Numbered from the stretch's first letter, positions 1-9,068 are shown. The stretch is 64,000 nt of DNA from Maridesulfovibrio sp. (GCF_963677005.1 NZ_OY781616.1:1963501-2027500); one strand, 5' to 3'. Program-made: numbers and translations. Notes: generated from the letters alone by a model not told the origin.

Positions 1-583
1 CAAGAGCTATGGCCGTGGTTATGGTCCGGGTATGCCATTTTATGTTTCCCCCGACCATCATGGATATTCCGATTTCGGAAACAATGCGGCCGTAAGCGGC
101 GGCAGCGGCAAGGAGCAGACTGTATCGTGCTTCCCAGAGAGTGGTAAGGAGAACCTGATTGTGTGCTGCGCCCAAGGTAAGAAGAGTGTTTTTGAGCCTC
201 CGGTCCAGACTTTCAACGGCGGTAGCCATCATGGCCACGACCACGGGAAGTCCAAGCAGGGTCTGGCCTATGGCAATCCCCGGAATGGTGAAAAGAAGTC
301 CCATTTCACCCATGGGACCTTTGCGGGAAAGCAAAGCGTAAACAAGCAGCCCGATTACTACAGTGGGAAAAGACAGCAGGCTGTCAACCATCGTGCGCAT
401 GGTCCGCTTGCCGTAAAAATCATGATATCCGAGCATGAAGCCAAGCGGAGCACCTATTGCCAGACTGGCCAGGATGGAAATAGTTGAAACGCTCAGTGTT
501 GTTCCTATGGCCGAATAGGTTTCCGGATCACCGGAGAACAGAAGCGCAAAAGCATGCATGAGGCCGCTTAAAATAAAATCCAT
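1..583 (-). CDS. tupB: Tungstate ABC transporter permease TupB (C-terminus cut by window edge)
   Basis: Inner-membrane permease of a TupABC-type tungstate importer; it would pass oxyanion delivered by TupA across the membrane, driven by TupC, which should lie beyond the window edge. The visible 194 residues start at ATG 583 with an AGGT ribosome site 8 nt upstream. Several hydrophobic segments are visible (around residues 25-50, 70-90, 95-120 and 155-175). The final visible stretch includes VSEIGISMMVGGNIKW, the loop typical of TupB/ModB-like permeases. It lies directly downstream of tupA on the same strand, separated by about 100 nt that hold a strong hairpin. Specificity for tungstate rather than molybdate is inferred from the TupA type. 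Missing: the last part of the protein. Confidence 0.9.
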   Translation of the reverse strand, partial: MDFILSGLMHAFALLFSGDPETYSAIGTTLSVSTISILASLAIGAPLGFMLGYHDFYGKRTMRTMVDSLLSFPTVVIGLLVYALLSRKGPMGEMGLLFTIPGIAIGQTLLGLPVVVAMMATAVESLDRRLKNTLLTLGAAHNQVLLTTLWEARYSLLLAAAAAYGRIVSEIGISMMVGGNIKWHTRTITTAIAL

Positions 584-652
584 ACATTTTACCTGGCGTT
601 CAGGCAGCCGGTTAAAGAGTTTGAAAGGCGGTACAGGTCAGCCGGCTACAGG

Positions 653-680
653 TCCCCGGAGACCGCAGGGTCTCCGGGGA
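653..680 (-). promoter_or_regulatory. Intercistronic hairpin between tupA and tupB
   Basis: A perfect 12-bp inverted repeat (653-664 with 669-680) closes on a 4-nt loop, just after the tupA stop codon. No T-run follows on the minus strand, so it is not a standard intrinsic terminator. I infer an mRNA-stabilising or partial-termination element that lets the binding protein be made in excess over the permease. Confidence 0.6.
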
Positions 681-687
681 AAACAGA

Positions 688-1518
688 CTATTTCTTTGCG
701 TTGGGGGTGAAGAGCTTTTTGCCAAGCAGTTTGAAATCGGCGATTTCCTGCTGGGTTTTGGGGGTAGCCATCCACTCGGAGAACTTGGTTGCCAGATCAT
801 ACTTGGCATTTTTGCACTTTGCGGGATTGACGGCCAGTACGCTGTACTGGTTGAACAGGGTCTTGTCGCCTTCCACCAGAACTTTAAGTTCAGGATTACC
901 ATTCTTGGTAGCGCTGTATTTGATGTAGGTCCCGCGGTCAGTCATGGTATAACCGCCACGTTCTTCAGCAACAGCGATACTTTTGATCATGCCCTGCCCG
1001 GTCTGGATGTACCATTCTTCCTTGTCGGGAACAGCCATACCGGCGACTTTCCAGAGGGAAATCTCTTTCTTGTTGGTGCCGGAATTATCGCCACGGCTGA
1101 TGAAAGGAGCCTTCTTGGCGGCAATTCCCTTCATGGCCGGAATAACAGCCATTCCTTTTACACCGGCAGGATCGGATTCCGGTCCGATGATGATGAAGTC
1201 GTTGTACATGACTTCACGGCGATCCTTGAGAGCACCGGAATCAACGTATTTCTGTTCTGCTGCTGGAGCATGTACCATGAGCACGTCAACATCGCAGTTT
1301 TCACCCATTTTAAGGGCCTTGCCGGTACCGACCGCGGTCCAGCGCAGTTCAATGCCGGTGTCTTTCTTGAACTTGGGGGCAAGGTAATCAAGCAGGCCGG
1401 TGTTGTCGGTACTGGTGGTGGTAGCCATCATGAGCACCTGTTCAGCCCGGACCAGTCCTGGAGCAACAAGAAGAGCAAGAAGAGCAAAAGAAACAACTAA
1501 CAATTTGATTTTTTTCAT
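688..1518 (-). CDS. tupA: Tungstate-binding periplasmic protein TupA
   Basis: Periplasmic solute-binding protein that captures tungstate with high affinity and hands it to TupB. After a Sec signal peptide (basic MKKIK, hydrophobic core, cleavage near GLVRA/EQ) the mature protein starts with the TTTSTDNTGLLD segment diagnostic of TupA, where Thr and Ser side chains hold the oxyanion. The frame is open upstream to 1599, but ATG 1518 (the second of two adjacent ATGs) has the better spacing from a GGGAGG ribosome site, giving 276 residues, normal for the family. It heads a tupA-tupB operon and is divergent from fdhD. In sulfate reducers tungsten and molybdenum supply formate dehydrogenases, which fits the neighbours. 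Confidence 0.93.
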   Translation of the reverse strand: MKKIKLLVVSFALLALLVAPGLVRAEQVLMMATTTSTDNTGLLDYLAPKFKKDTGIELRWTAVGTGKALKMGENCDVDVLMVHAPAAEQKYVDSGALKDRREVMYNDFIIIGPESDPAGVKGMAVIPAMKGIAAKKAPFISRGDNSGTNKKEISLWKVAGMAVPDKEEWYIQTGQGMIKSIAVAEERGGYTMTDRGTYIKYSATKNGNPELKVLVEGDKTLFNQYSVLAVNPAKCKNAKYDLATKFSEWMATPKTQQEIADFKLLGKKLFTPNAKK

Positions 1519-1612
1519 CATTCCTCCCAATACATGGTTTGATAAATATCCCAAAAAAACATCCACCAAATATATGATCCCCAGTATGCAGGGTTTCATA
1601 TCTACTACAAAG

Positions 1613-1640
1613 ATAAAACAGATAGCGGCCAGCGTGTCAA
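1613..1640 (-). promoter_or_regulatory. Candidate sigma70-type promoter for tupA
   Basis: On the minus strand a perfect TTGACA (1640-1635) is followed after 16 nt by TTTTAT (1618-1613, 4 of 6 matches to TATAAT). The leader would be about 90 nt. Read from sequence only. Confidence 0.4.
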
Positions 1641-1653
1641 CAAAAGCATAATA

Positions 1654-1682
1654 ATACGTATGGTCTGACCCTTGATTCAGAC
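1654..1682. promoter_or_regulatory. Palindrome pair in the tupA/fdhD divergent region
   Basis: An 8-bp palindrome ATACGTAT (1654-1661) abuts a 6-bp inverted repeat GTCTGA/TCAGAC (1663-1668 and 1677-1682). It sits between tupA and fdhD, upstream of the tupA promoter candidate. Sulfate reducers control tup genes with tungstate-responsive regulators, so an operator is possible, but I cannot match it to a known site. Confidence 0.25.
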
Positions 1683-1770
1683 TCTGTGCTGAATCCGGGT
1701 GAGATAAGGTCGGCTTGCGCAGACCACAGCTTGCGTCTATCCTTATACTAAATTTTCAGAGGATATGACT

Positions 1771-2559
1771 ATGATAAAAGACAGCTACGGATACACAGTC
1801 AAAGAATATACGGGGAACGGCTTCAAGGATAAGGAAATCCGGAGTATTCTGGAAATTCCCCTGACCATAAATCTCAATGGAAGAGAGGTGGTAACCCTCC
1901 TTACAACCGCAAAATTTCCTGATTACCTGGCAATCGGTTTTCTGAAATCAGATGCCTACATCTCTTCACTGGATCAGGTTACGGATATAAAAATCACGGA
2001 AAGCAGGGAGCGCATTGTTGCCGATGTATCCGTAAGCCATGATCCCTGGAAAGACCGGGTGCTTGAATACTCCATTACCTCCGGCTGCGGTAAGGGGACT
2101 AATTTCGGCCGCAATGTCTCGACAATATCAAAACGCGCCATAACGTCCAAACTGACTGTCACACCGGAGCAAATCCTCCGGCATGCCCAGGAGTTGCACG
2201 CCCGCTCCACGCTCTACGGAAAGACGCGCGGATGTCATAATTCTTCCCTGTGCACCCCTCAAGAAATGCTGTATTTCCGGGAAGATATAGGGCGGCATAA
2301 CGCTATAGACATGATCGTCGGTCAGTGTTTTCTGGAAAACGTACCCACCGACGGAAAAATGATCGTATCAACAGGACGGGTGGCTTCTGAAATACTGCTC
2401 AAGGCTGTCCGCATAGGTGTGCCGGTCCTTGCGTCCACAGCCGTAGCCACCAGCTTTTCAGTTGATCTGGCCAGAAAAATAGGCATTACCCTCATAGGAA
2501 ACATCTCCGATACCGGCTTCTGGGTTTACAATGACCAGGGAAGAATTTCCGGACTGTGA
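1771..2559 (+). CDS. fdhD: Formate dehydrogenase sulfurtransferase FdhD
   Basis: FdhD carries sulfur from a cysteine desulfurase to the molybdenum or tungsten bis-MGD cofactor of formate dehydrogenase, which activates the enzyme. Family signatures visible are FREDIGRHNAID (usual GRHNA-D motif), the Ser-Gly-Cys loop near residue 106, and GRVASEILLKA. Two features are unusual. The loop reads CGKG, so the second Cys of the common CxxC is absent. The usual TGG-H element reads TRGCHNSSLC, adding two cysteines. ATG 1771 lies 7 nt after AGAGGA; the in-frame ATG at 1765 is too close to that site. The product has 262 residues, a normal length. fdhE follows after a 480-nt gap. Confidence 0.88.
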   Translation: MIKDSYGYTVKEYTGNGFKDKEIRSILEIPLTINLNGREVVTLLTTAKFPDYLAIGFLKSDAYISSLDQVTDIKITESRERIVADVSVSHDPWKDRVLEYSITSGCGKGTNFGRNVSTISKRAITSKLTVTPEQILRHAQELHARSTLYGKTRGCHNSSLCTPQEMLYFREDIGRHNAIDMIVGQCFLENVPTDGKMIVSTGRVASEILLKAVRIGVPVLASTAVATSFSVDLARKIGITLIGNISDTGFWVYNDQGRISGL

Positions 2560-3039
2560 CAGGCATAAATGACCCCGCGCCTAAATCATGCCCATTTGGG
2601 CACAATTGTTATCAAAATTAACCAATATAAAATTTTATACCTATTGGACAAATTTATTGGACGGATATTTTGACACTCCTGCCGATCACGCATAACCAGC
2701 TATTTTATAATACTTTTTGAAGACAACAGAGTCAGGCCGTATTTTAATTGAGTTTGCTCTGAGTCAAAATGATACATATTTCATATTTCTGTAACATATT
2801 GTGATACAGGTATTAAAAATTTTTTTCAACAACCTGTGGCCCTCCGCAAGCCGCTTTGTGTCAGAATGACAGCAATTGACACTAGCATGCAGCAACTGCC
2901 AAGAAGACATATGCGTAAGTTTAAGTGCAAAAACCAACCTAATTGATGCACTGAAAATACCAGCGGCATATTATCCGGAATGCAATGCCAAACGCGTCCA
3001 AAAATATCGCCATTCCGGGCAGTTCCAAGGAGAAGACAT
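2560..3039 (+). promoter_or_regulatory. 480-nt AT-rich gap between fdhD and fdhE, with possible leader ORF
   Basis: No normal-sized gene. A short hairpin (TGCCCA/TGGGCA near 2589-2602) follows fdhD. A 12-mer, AGAAGACATATG, occurs twice: at 2902-2913, and at 3031-3042 where it forms the fdhE start. The first copy opens an 11-codon ORF (2911-2946, peptide MRKFKCKNQPN). This may be a translated leader or a trace of duplication. A GG-N10-GC pair near 2836 only weakly resembles a sigma54 promoter. Confidence 0.3.
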
Positions 3040-3987
3040 ATGGGTTACGATTATGAGGCAGCCGGAAAGCGGCTCGACAGGAAAATATCAGACCTCAGGG
3101 AAAAGACGTTCCTGCCAAACGATCTGCTTGAACTTATTTCCAAAGTTGCCGCAATCCAGTTGGAAGCGCAGGAAAAATCAGCTCCGGAACTCCCTGATCC
3201 GGATACTCTTGCTCCGGCGAATGAGAATCTGCAGGGCCGTCCGCTGCTGCCTAGAAATGAATTCCCTTATGATTACAAACAGGCCTGTGAACTATTCGAC
3301 CGCTTTACCGACATCCTGCTGGAGTCCAAAGGAGTATCCTTTGAGGCCTGCGCACTGATCCGCGACAATATCAAATCCGGGAAGCTTGAACTCAAGGATG
3401 CTTTCACGGCCTACCTTGAATCTGACGAAGATTTCTTCATGACCTGGGCGCAGAAGACTCCGGAAGCACCGCGCACACTGAACTTTCTGGTCCAATCAGC
3501 CATGACCCCGGCGATCAGGGCCGCAGCGCTCAAACTTGTCGAGTACCTGCCTGCCAATGAAAGTTCCGCTCCAAAGGAAAAGCCCAACGCCGAGCTTGAT
3601 TTCGAAATAAACGTACCGCCTGCACGGCCTCATGCACACTGTCCGGTCTGCGGGAGCATGGCCTTTATGCACACTCTTCATCATAAGCAGGGGTTCCGTT
3701 ACGCCAACTGTTCCTTCTGCCATACGGAATACCGTGTGCGCAGACTGGCCTGCGGCTACTGTGATGAATCCAATCCCGAAAAACTGAAATTCTTTACCGT
3801 GGAGGATTCTCCCGGATACCGTGTTGATGTGTGCGAAAGCTGCAAGAGCTACATGAAAACCGCCGACTTCAGGGAACTGGACAAAATTTCCATCCCGGCC
3901 CTTGACGATCTTGAGTCACTGCCTCTTGATTTCGTGGCCGCTCAAGAGGGCTACCACAGAGGCACCCTTTCGGTCTGGGGGTTCTAA
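3040..3987 (+). CDS. fdhE: Formate dehydrogenase accessory protein FdhE
   Basis: Cytoplasmic rubredoxin-like accessory protein needed for maturation or quality control of respiratory formate dehydrogenases. The C-terminal half holds four CxxC pairs (CPVC, CSFC, CGYC, CESC), which in FdhE bind iron or zinc. The first 190 residues are helical and charged. The reading frame extends upstream, but ATG 3040 has a clear AAGGAGA site 6 nt ahead and yields 315 residues, the family length. It is followed after a single base by moaA, so the two are co-transcribed and probably translationally coupled. Confidence 0.92.
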   Translation: MGYDYEAAGKRLDRKISDLREKTFLPNDLLELISKVAAIQLEAQEKSAPELPDPDTLAPANENLQGRPLLPRNEFPYDYKQACELFDRFTDILLESKGVSFEACALIRDNIKSGKLELKDAFTAYLESDEDFFMTWAQKTPEAPRTLNFLVQSAMTPAIRAAALKLVEYLPANESSAPKEKPNAELDFEINVPPARPHAHCPVCGSMAFMHTLHHKQGFRYANCSFCHTEYRVRRLACGYCDESNPEKLKFFTVEDSPGYRVDVCESCKSYMKTADFRELDKISIPALDDLESLPLDFVAAQEGYHRGTLSVWGF

Positions 3988-3988
3988 G

Positions 3989-4981
3989 ATGGTACTTCAG
4001 GATAAACTGGGACGCAGGGTCAACTACCTGCGCTTAAGCGTTACCGACAGGTGTAATCTGCGCTGCATGTACTGCGTGACCAAGGATTTCAAATACATCC
4101 CGCACCCCGATATTCTGCGCTATGAAGAGATGCTGCGGCTTATCGATCTTGCAGCCGGAATGAATATCAACAAGCTGCGTCTGACCGGGGGCGAACCTTT
4201 TGCCCGCAAAGGCTTCATGGGGTTCATAGACAACATAATGGCCCGTCACGGGGAGATGGACCTGCGCATAACGACCAACGCCACCATGATTGAACCGCTG
4301 GTGCCGGACCTCAAACGACTGGGCGTAAAGCGGCTGAACATATCGCTTGATACCCTTGACCGCCAGACATTTAAGGAAGTCACCGGAAGGGATCATCTGA
4401 AGGATGTGCTTGCAACCATCGAAGCATGCCTGTCCCACGGAATCAGGGTCAAAATAAACGCCGTGGCAATGAAGGGCATCAATGACCGGGAACTTGGGGA
4501 TTTCATCAATTTTGCCAGAAACAACCCCCTTGACCTGCGCTTCATAGAGTTCATGCCGATGGGTGATGAAACTCTCTCGGACAGCAGATTCTGGTCTGCG
4601 GATGACATACTCAGGCAGGCATCGAAATTCGCCAACCTGATACAGGTCAAACGGACCTCGGAAAACAGAGGCCCGGCCAGAATGTATGCAATCGAAGGCG
4701 GGAAGGGACGACTCGGACTCATATCCCCGGTCAGTTCCCACTTCTGCGCAACCTGCAACAGACTGCGCATAACTTCCGACGGTCACCTGCGCACCTGCCT
4801 CTTTTCCGACCACACATACAACCTGCGCGGAATAATGCGAAATCCGAAGCTTGGTGACGATATGCTCAGAAAAGTCATTGCAGCGGCAACGCGGGACAAA
4901 CCGCTTGGCTATCACCTGCTTGAATCAAGAAAGGGATGCGAGGGCGTATGCGAAACACAGATGTCCGCAATAGGCGGCTGA
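3989..4981 (+). CDS. moaA: GTP 3',8-cyclase MoaA
   Basis: Radical SAM enzyme that, with MoaC, turns GTP into cyclic pyranopterin monophosphate, the first step of molybdenum/tungsten cofactor synthesis. The N-terminal cluster motif is CNLRCMYC (Cys22, 26, 29). The C-terminal second cluster lies in [20 protein letters not shown]. The protein ends in Gly-Gly, the tail required for MoaA catalysis. Length 330 residues is typical. ATG 3989 begins one base after the fdhE stop, with a GGGGG ribosome site inside fdhE. Placement in an fdhE operon suggests that cofactor supply is matched to formate dehydrogenase synthesis; another moaA could exist elsewhere. Confidence 0.95.
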   Translation: MVLQDKLGRRVNYLRLSVTDRCNLRCMYCVTKDFKYIPHPDILRYEEMLRLIDLAAGMNINKLRLTGGEPFARKGFMGFIDNIMARHGEMDLRITTNATMIEPLVPDLKRLGVKRLNISLDTLDRQTFKEVTGRDHLKDVLATIEACLSHGIRVKINAVAMKGINDRELGDFINFARNNPLDLRFIEFMPMGDETLSDSRFWSADDILRQASKFANLIQVKRTSENRGPARMYAIEGGKGRLGLISPVSSHFCATCNRLRITSDGHLRTCLFSDHTYNLRGIMRNPKLGDDMLRKVIAAATRDKPLGYHLLESRKGCEGVCETQMSAIGG

Positions 4982-5004
4982 GAAAGAAGGATTCCGGTCA
5001 CTCA

Positions 5005-5877
5005 ATGGAGAACAGTGAGCAACGGATGAAACGGATAACCTCATCGGAAGATGAAGCCCGGAAATTTCTTATTCACAAATGTTTCGGGGACAGAAAACTA
5101 TTCTGTCCCCGCTGCCGGGAACATAAACTGTACGGGCTTAGCGGCAATCGTTTTCGCTGCTCTTCATGCAAATACACGTTTCAGGAATTCAGCGGAAGAT
5201 GGATAAACAACGGAGGGCTTTCGTGCCGCGAATGGGTACGCCTGATCCTGATGTTTGCCGGAGACAACACCGCACACGCAATTTCACAGGAACTCGGACT
5301 TTCATATAACGCCACCTACAAGGCGATCACGGCCCTGCGCTTCGCCATACTCGCACAGGCAATAGACGCCAGACAGCTTTTAGGGCCGGAAACAGGGCTG
5401 CACACCCACCTGAAAGGTAAAAAACTGACCGGTGTCCCAGCCAGAACTCCATCGGAAACCATCCCGGTATTCGGCATAATGGAAAAAAACGGATGGGTTT
5501 TCATCGATCTGATGCCGAACATAACCGCAGAATCAGTATTCCACTTCAACCACAACTTTCATCTGAAACTGGTCCGGCACGGCTCAATCATCCACACGGA
5601 CATGTATCAGAAATACGATGCCCTGATCCTTTGCGGAGATGAAACACTGCCTCTGGATTACATCCGCAAATATCCGGGGGTTACCCCTTATATCGAGACT
5701 TCAAATGGTGAATTCTGGGAATTCGCGCGGGAACGGTTCAAGCGCTACAAGGGAATCTCCCCGCACCGCTTCCCGCTTTACCTCAAGGAACTTGAATTCA
5801 GGTTCAACAATCGAAACAAGGATCTTTTCGACCTGCTCGTGACCTATATCTGCAAAATAGTTCCAGACGTGGACTGA
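5005..5877 (+). CDS. ISXO2/IS1595-like transposase-derived protein, probably domesticated
   Basis: The protein has an N-terminal zinc ribbon (CPRC near 34, CSSC near 52), a helix-turn-helix-like segment (about 88-115), and an RNase H-like domain ending in the ISXO2 signature around residues 234-270 (GEFWEFARERFKRYKGI followed by LEFRFNNR). The second catalytic Asp is kept (HTDMYQKY, D199), and an acidic residue stands at the third position (E236). The first DE of the family is replaced by PE (P128), so transposition activity is doubtful. No terminal inverted repeats or target duplications are visible, and the gene starts 23 nt after moaA on the same strand. I infer a co-opted DNA-binding protein. 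Start uncertain: ATG 5005 or 5026. Confidence 0.75.
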   Translation: MENSEQRMKRITSSEDEARKFLIHKCFGDRKLFCPRCREHKLYGLSGNRFRCSSCKYTFQEFSGRWINNGGLSCREWVRLILMFAGDNTAHAISQELGLSYNATYKAITALRFAILAQAIDARQLLGPETGLHTHLKGKKLTGVPARTPSETIPVFGIMEKNGWVFIDLMPNITAESVFHFNHNFHLKLVRHGSIIHTDMYQKYDALILCGDETLPLDYIRKYPGVTPYIETSNGEFWEFARERFKRYKGISPHRFPLYLKELEFRFNNRNKDLFDLLVTYICKIVPDVD

Positions 5878-5904
5878 AGCAGAGCACTTGGGAACGAAAC
5901 GATT

Positions 5905-7371
5905 TTATTCGCGTTTTCCAAGTTCAACCCTGTTTTTACCGCTCTTCTTGGATGCGTACATGGCCTGGTCAGCCCTGCGGGTGAGCGAATCCAATGTATC
6001 TCCGACCATATAACCGGCAACACCGCTGCTTACCGTAACCGAGACATCCCTTCCTTTGGAACCGCCGTTCAAGTCGTTACAGATTCCGGCCTGTTCCACT
6101 GCCTCACGGATATTTTCCGCCAGCGCAACTCCCCGGTCCGTATCTCCGTCAGCCAGAAGGATAAATTCATCTCCCCCCCAGCGGGCGCAAAAATCAGATT
6201 CTCCGGCTGAACGAGCAACAATTTCGGCAATTTTCTTCAGTACACCGTCTCCTTCCAGATGACCGTAAATGTCGTTGACCTGCTTGAACCCGTCCAGATC
6301 AAGAAGAATCAGGGCAAAGGGTCTGCTGTTTCTGGCAAATGCGGAAAAAGCCGAATCAACTCTTTTTTCAAAGGCACGCCGATTTGCCAGCCCGGTAAGT
6401 TCATCCGTTTCAGCCTGCAGTTCAAGCCTGAGCTGATAATGATTCACAGTCAGCACGCTCAAGAGGACTATAAGCAGTGTTGCTGCCGCACCTATCAACA
6501 GGGTTCGGACAAAGTTGCTTTTTGCGGAGATCAAAGCGGCATTCTCGCTCTGCTCCACAATAAGCAGCCATTCAAGTTCCGGAATATAGCGCGCTGTAAG
6601 AAATAACTTATCTCCCCCGGCCTTGAATTCGTATGTCTTCGGGTCACCGGAAGTATTGAGCACCTGCGAGGCTATCTCGCCAAGTCCGGGCATATCCCTT
6701 ATGTTTACCTTTTCAATCATCTCAACCTGATGATGTGCCTGAACAAGCCCCTTGGTATCGACCAGAAAGATGGTCTTGCCGAACTTTTTCGAAAATCTGT
6801 CCAGAAGCTGAGAAACGTTATCCATCTTGAGGCCAACTCCGGTGACTCCGAGCAGGTTTCCATCCGCATCCAGCAGTCTGTGGTTGATGAAAATGGTCAG
6901 GATGTTGTTGGCGGCTTCATTGGAATCAACATCAAGCGCATATTTTTCCCCGCTTTTGACAAAATCGTAATACCAGACATCGTGGGCATCCTGCGTGGAA
7001 ACTGTTTTCAGAACACCGCCCGGATAGTAATATCTACCGGTTGACGCGGAGACGAAAAACGAACTGAAGAATCCGTATTTATTCTGAATTTCAGTCAGGT
7101 AACGTTCTATCTTTTCCAGTCCGTGCTCCCCGTTTTCGGCCCAGTCCTTGAGAAAGGTGTCATTGGCCATAAGAGAAGAAACGAAAATGGGCCTCATCAA
7201 ACCTGCCTGAATTTCCGAATAGATGTTATCACGCGTGAGAGGGAGTGAGGAATTGACTATCTCGTTGCGGACATTTTTGCGCGTTACATTGTAGTTGAAA
7301 AGGCTGAGGGAAATAAAAGCTCCCACCAGAATCAGAGTCAAAAAAAAGATCAGCTTAATCCTGACTGACAT
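5905..7371 (-). CDS. Membrane diguanylate cyclase with Cache-type sensor
   Basis: Predicted to make cyclic di-GMP in response to an extracytoplasmic ligand. Transmembrane helix 1 (about 5-25) and helix 2 (about 288-308) bracket a periplasmic double-Cache-like domain containing WYYDFVKSGEKYALDV, typical of dCache_1. The C-terminal GGDEF domain is intact at the active site (RWGGDEF, 399-403). The inhibitory RxxD I-site is missing: the position reads GESD, so product feedback may be weak. ATG 7371 is preferred over an upstream ATG at 7398 because GGAGG lies 4 nt ahead; length 488. It is convergent with the transposase-like gene and follows ruvB on the same strand. Confidence 0.9.
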   Translation of the reverse strand: MSVRIKLIFFLTLILVGAFISLSLFNYNVTRKNVRNEIVNSSLPLTRDNIYSEIQAGLMRPIFVSSLMANDTFLKDWAENGEHGLEKIERYLTEIQNKYGFFSSFFVSASTGRYYYPGGVLKTVSTQDAHDVWYYDFVKSGEKYALDVDSNEAANNILTIFINHRLLDADGNLLGVTGVGLKMDNVSQLLDRFSKKFGKTIFLVDTKGLVQAHHQVEMIEKVNIRDMPGLGEIASQVLNTSGDPKTYEFKAGGDKLFLTARYIPELEWLLIVEQSENAALISAKSNFVRTLLIGAAATLLIVLLSVLTVNHYQLRLELQAETDELTGLANRRAFEKRVDSAFSAFARNSRPFALILLDLDGFKQVNDIYGHLEGDGVLKKIAEIVARSAGESDFCARWGGDEFILLADGDTDRGVALAENIREAVEQAGICNDLNGGSKGRDVSVTVSSGVAGYMVGDTLDSLTRRADQAMYASKKSGKNRVELGKRE

Positions 7372-7455
7372 CTGTCCTCCACGGAATACTGTTGCCATAA
7401 AAAAGGCGCAAACAGGCGATTAGGTAAAAGATAGCCGATGCGCAGAGAATACCCG

Positions 7456-8442
7456 TTAAAACAATCTCCCGCTACCGGTATGTTTCTGCATGTGCTGGTA
7501 GGCTCTGGCCGTGGCGACCCTGCCGCGGGGTGTGCGTTTCATGAAACCGCACTGAATCAGGTAGGGTTCGTAGATTTCCTCAATGGTACGGACTTCTTCG
7601 GAGCAGGCCACGGCAATGGTCTTTACCCCCACCGGACCGCCGCCGAACTGGTCTATCAGAATGGAAAGAATCTTGCGGTCCATGTAGTCCAGGCCGAGGG
7701 GGTCGACATCGAGCCGGTCAAGGGCCATGTCGGCAAGTTCTGCGGAAACAGTCCCGTCACCGTGGACAACGGCGTAATCGCGTACCCGGCGCAAAAGGCG
7801 GTTGGCGATTCTCGGAGTTCCGCGGGAACGTCTGCCGATGATCAGCGCCCCCTCTTCAGTCACCTGCAGATTGAATATCCGGGCTGCCCGGATAACAATA
7901 CGGGCCAGTTCTTCGGGGGAATAGAATTCGAGACGAAAAATACAACCGAAACGGTCCCTGAGAGGAGAGGTAAGCAGGCCGAGTCTGGTGGTGGCACCCA
8001 CCAGCGTGAAAGGCTCAAGGTCGATCTTGACGGTTCTTGCCGCCGGTCCCTGCCCGATGATCAGGTCAATGTTGAAGTCTTCCATGGCCGGATAGAGGAC
8101 TTCCTCAACTGCGGCCGGAACCCTGTGTATTTCATCGATAAAAAGTATGTCGTTCCGGGAAAGGTTGGTCAGTATGGCGGCAAGGTCTCCGCTGCGTTCC
8201 AGAACAGGACCGGAGGTAGAGACTAGGTTTACTCCCAATTCCGAAGCTATAATCCGAGCCAGGGTGGTCTTGCCCAGACCGGGATTGCCGTAAAAAAGGG
8301 CGTGATCCATGGCAGAACCGCGTCCTCTGGCAGCCTGTATGAAAACATCCAGATTGCTGCGCAGATCGTCCTGACCTATGAAATCGGTCAGCCGTTGCGG
8401 CCTGATGTGATCGTCGGATGCGGAGTTGTCAGTCATGTCCAT
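7456..8442 (-). CDS. ruvB: Holliday junction branch migration helicase RuvB
   Basis: AAA+ motor that, with RuvA, drives branch migration of Holliday junctions. Visible elements are Walker [10 protein letters not shown], Walker [10 protein letters not shown], sensor-1 region [11 protein letters not shown], the arginine-finger region SPLRDRFG, and the C-terminal winged helix with [11 protein letters not shown] and TPRGR. At 328 residues it is slightly shorter than E. coli RuvB. Translation may start at the first ATG or at codon 3. It is the last gene of yebC-ruvC-ruvA-ruvB, 11 nt after ruvA. Confidence 0.97.
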   Translation of the reverse strand: MDMTDNSASDDHIRPQRLTDFIGQDDLRSNLDVFIQAARGRGSAMDHALFYGNPGLGKTTLARIIASELGVNLVSTSGPVLERSGDLAAILTNLSRNDILFIDEIHRVPAAVEEVLYPAMEDFNIDLIIGQGPAARTVKIDLEPFTLVGATTRLGLLTSPLRDRFGCIFRLEFYSPEELARIVIRAARIFNLQVTEEGALIIGRRSRGTPRIANRLLRRVRDYAVVHGDGTVSAELADMALDRLDVDPLGLDYMDRKILSILIDQFGGGPVGVKTIAVACSEEVRTIEEIYEPYLIQCGFMKRTPRGRVATARAYQHMQKHTGSGRLF

Positions 8443-8453
8443 TTACTGCCTGA

Positions 8454-9068
8454 TTACATTTTAGCCTGTGAAATTTTCTTAAGAGCAACCCGTATGGCTC
8501 CCCCGGCATCAAGATCCGGTTCTTCCTCAAAAATATCCTTGAGGAATTCACGCACTTCGTCATCGGCATACCCCAGATTGCGCAGGCCGGAAAGGGCATC
8601 GAGAAATTCACTGCGATCACCGTCCACCGGGCATGCACCACTGCGTATGGTTGCCGATTTCAGATTTTCCATCTTGTCCTTGAGCGACCACAGAATCTGT
8701 CTGGCCGACTTGGGGCCTATGCCGGGAACGACAGACAGGGTCTTGACGTCCTCGCGAAAAACAATGTCCTGCAGTTCCTTCGGGTTGAACTGGGATAGAA
8801 TGGACAAGGCCTTCTTGGGACCGAGGCGGTCAATGGAAATGAGGGTGCGGAAGACTTCCCGATCATCAAAGCAGGGAAAACCGTAAAGATCAAAGGCATC
8901 CTCGCGAATGACCGAGTGGACATAAAAAGTCATGTCAGAACCGGATTCCGGAAGAGTGGAAAGGGCGGAAATGGTCAGAAAAAGTTCATACCCCACCCCT
9001 CCGGGAGTAAGTATGATGCAGGATTTGTCCGTGGCTTCAAGCAGTTTTCCGTGAATGTAGGCGATCAT
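8454..9068 (-). CDS. ruvA: Holliday junction DNA-binding protein RuvA
   Basis: Forms the tetrameric platform that holds the four-way junction and loads RuvB. The N-terminal OB-fold starts MIAYIHGKL and includes PGGVGYELFLT. The central double helix-hairpin-helix carries LGPKKALSIL and VPGIGPKSARQI. A C-terminal domain of about 50 residues, which contacts RuvB, follows a flexible linker. Length 204. The start overlaps the ruvC stop by 4 nt, implying translational coupling. Confidence 0.96.
   Translation of the reverse strand: MIAYIHGKLLEATDKSCIILTPGGVGYELFLTISALSTLPESGSDMTFYVHSVIREDAFDLYGFPCFDDREVFRTLISIDRLGPKKALSILSQFNPKELQDIVFREDVKTLSVVPGIGPKSARQILWSLKDKMENLKSATIRSGACPVDGDRSEFLDALSGLRNLGYADDEVREFLKDIFEEEPDLDAGGAIRVALKKISQAKM

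Noticed and set aside
32..487. Plus-strand ORF of 151 codons at the left edge
   Set aside because: Antisense shadow of tupB; the encoded sequence is low-complexity and has no ribosome site.
1663..1760. Possible molybdenum cofactor riboswitch between tupA and fdhD
   Set aside because: Several short pairings exist, but I could not match the conserved core of the Moco RNA motif; a covariance search would be decisive.
2760..2815. CRP/FNR-like half sites (TTGTGAT) between fdhD and fdhE
   Set aside because: Only one convincing half site; the second half does not match, so no regulator can be named.
2836..2853. Possible sigma54 (-24/-12) promoter before fdhE
   Set aside because: Only the GG and GC anchors match; the flanking TTGC is absent and no enhancer-binding protein gene is nearby.
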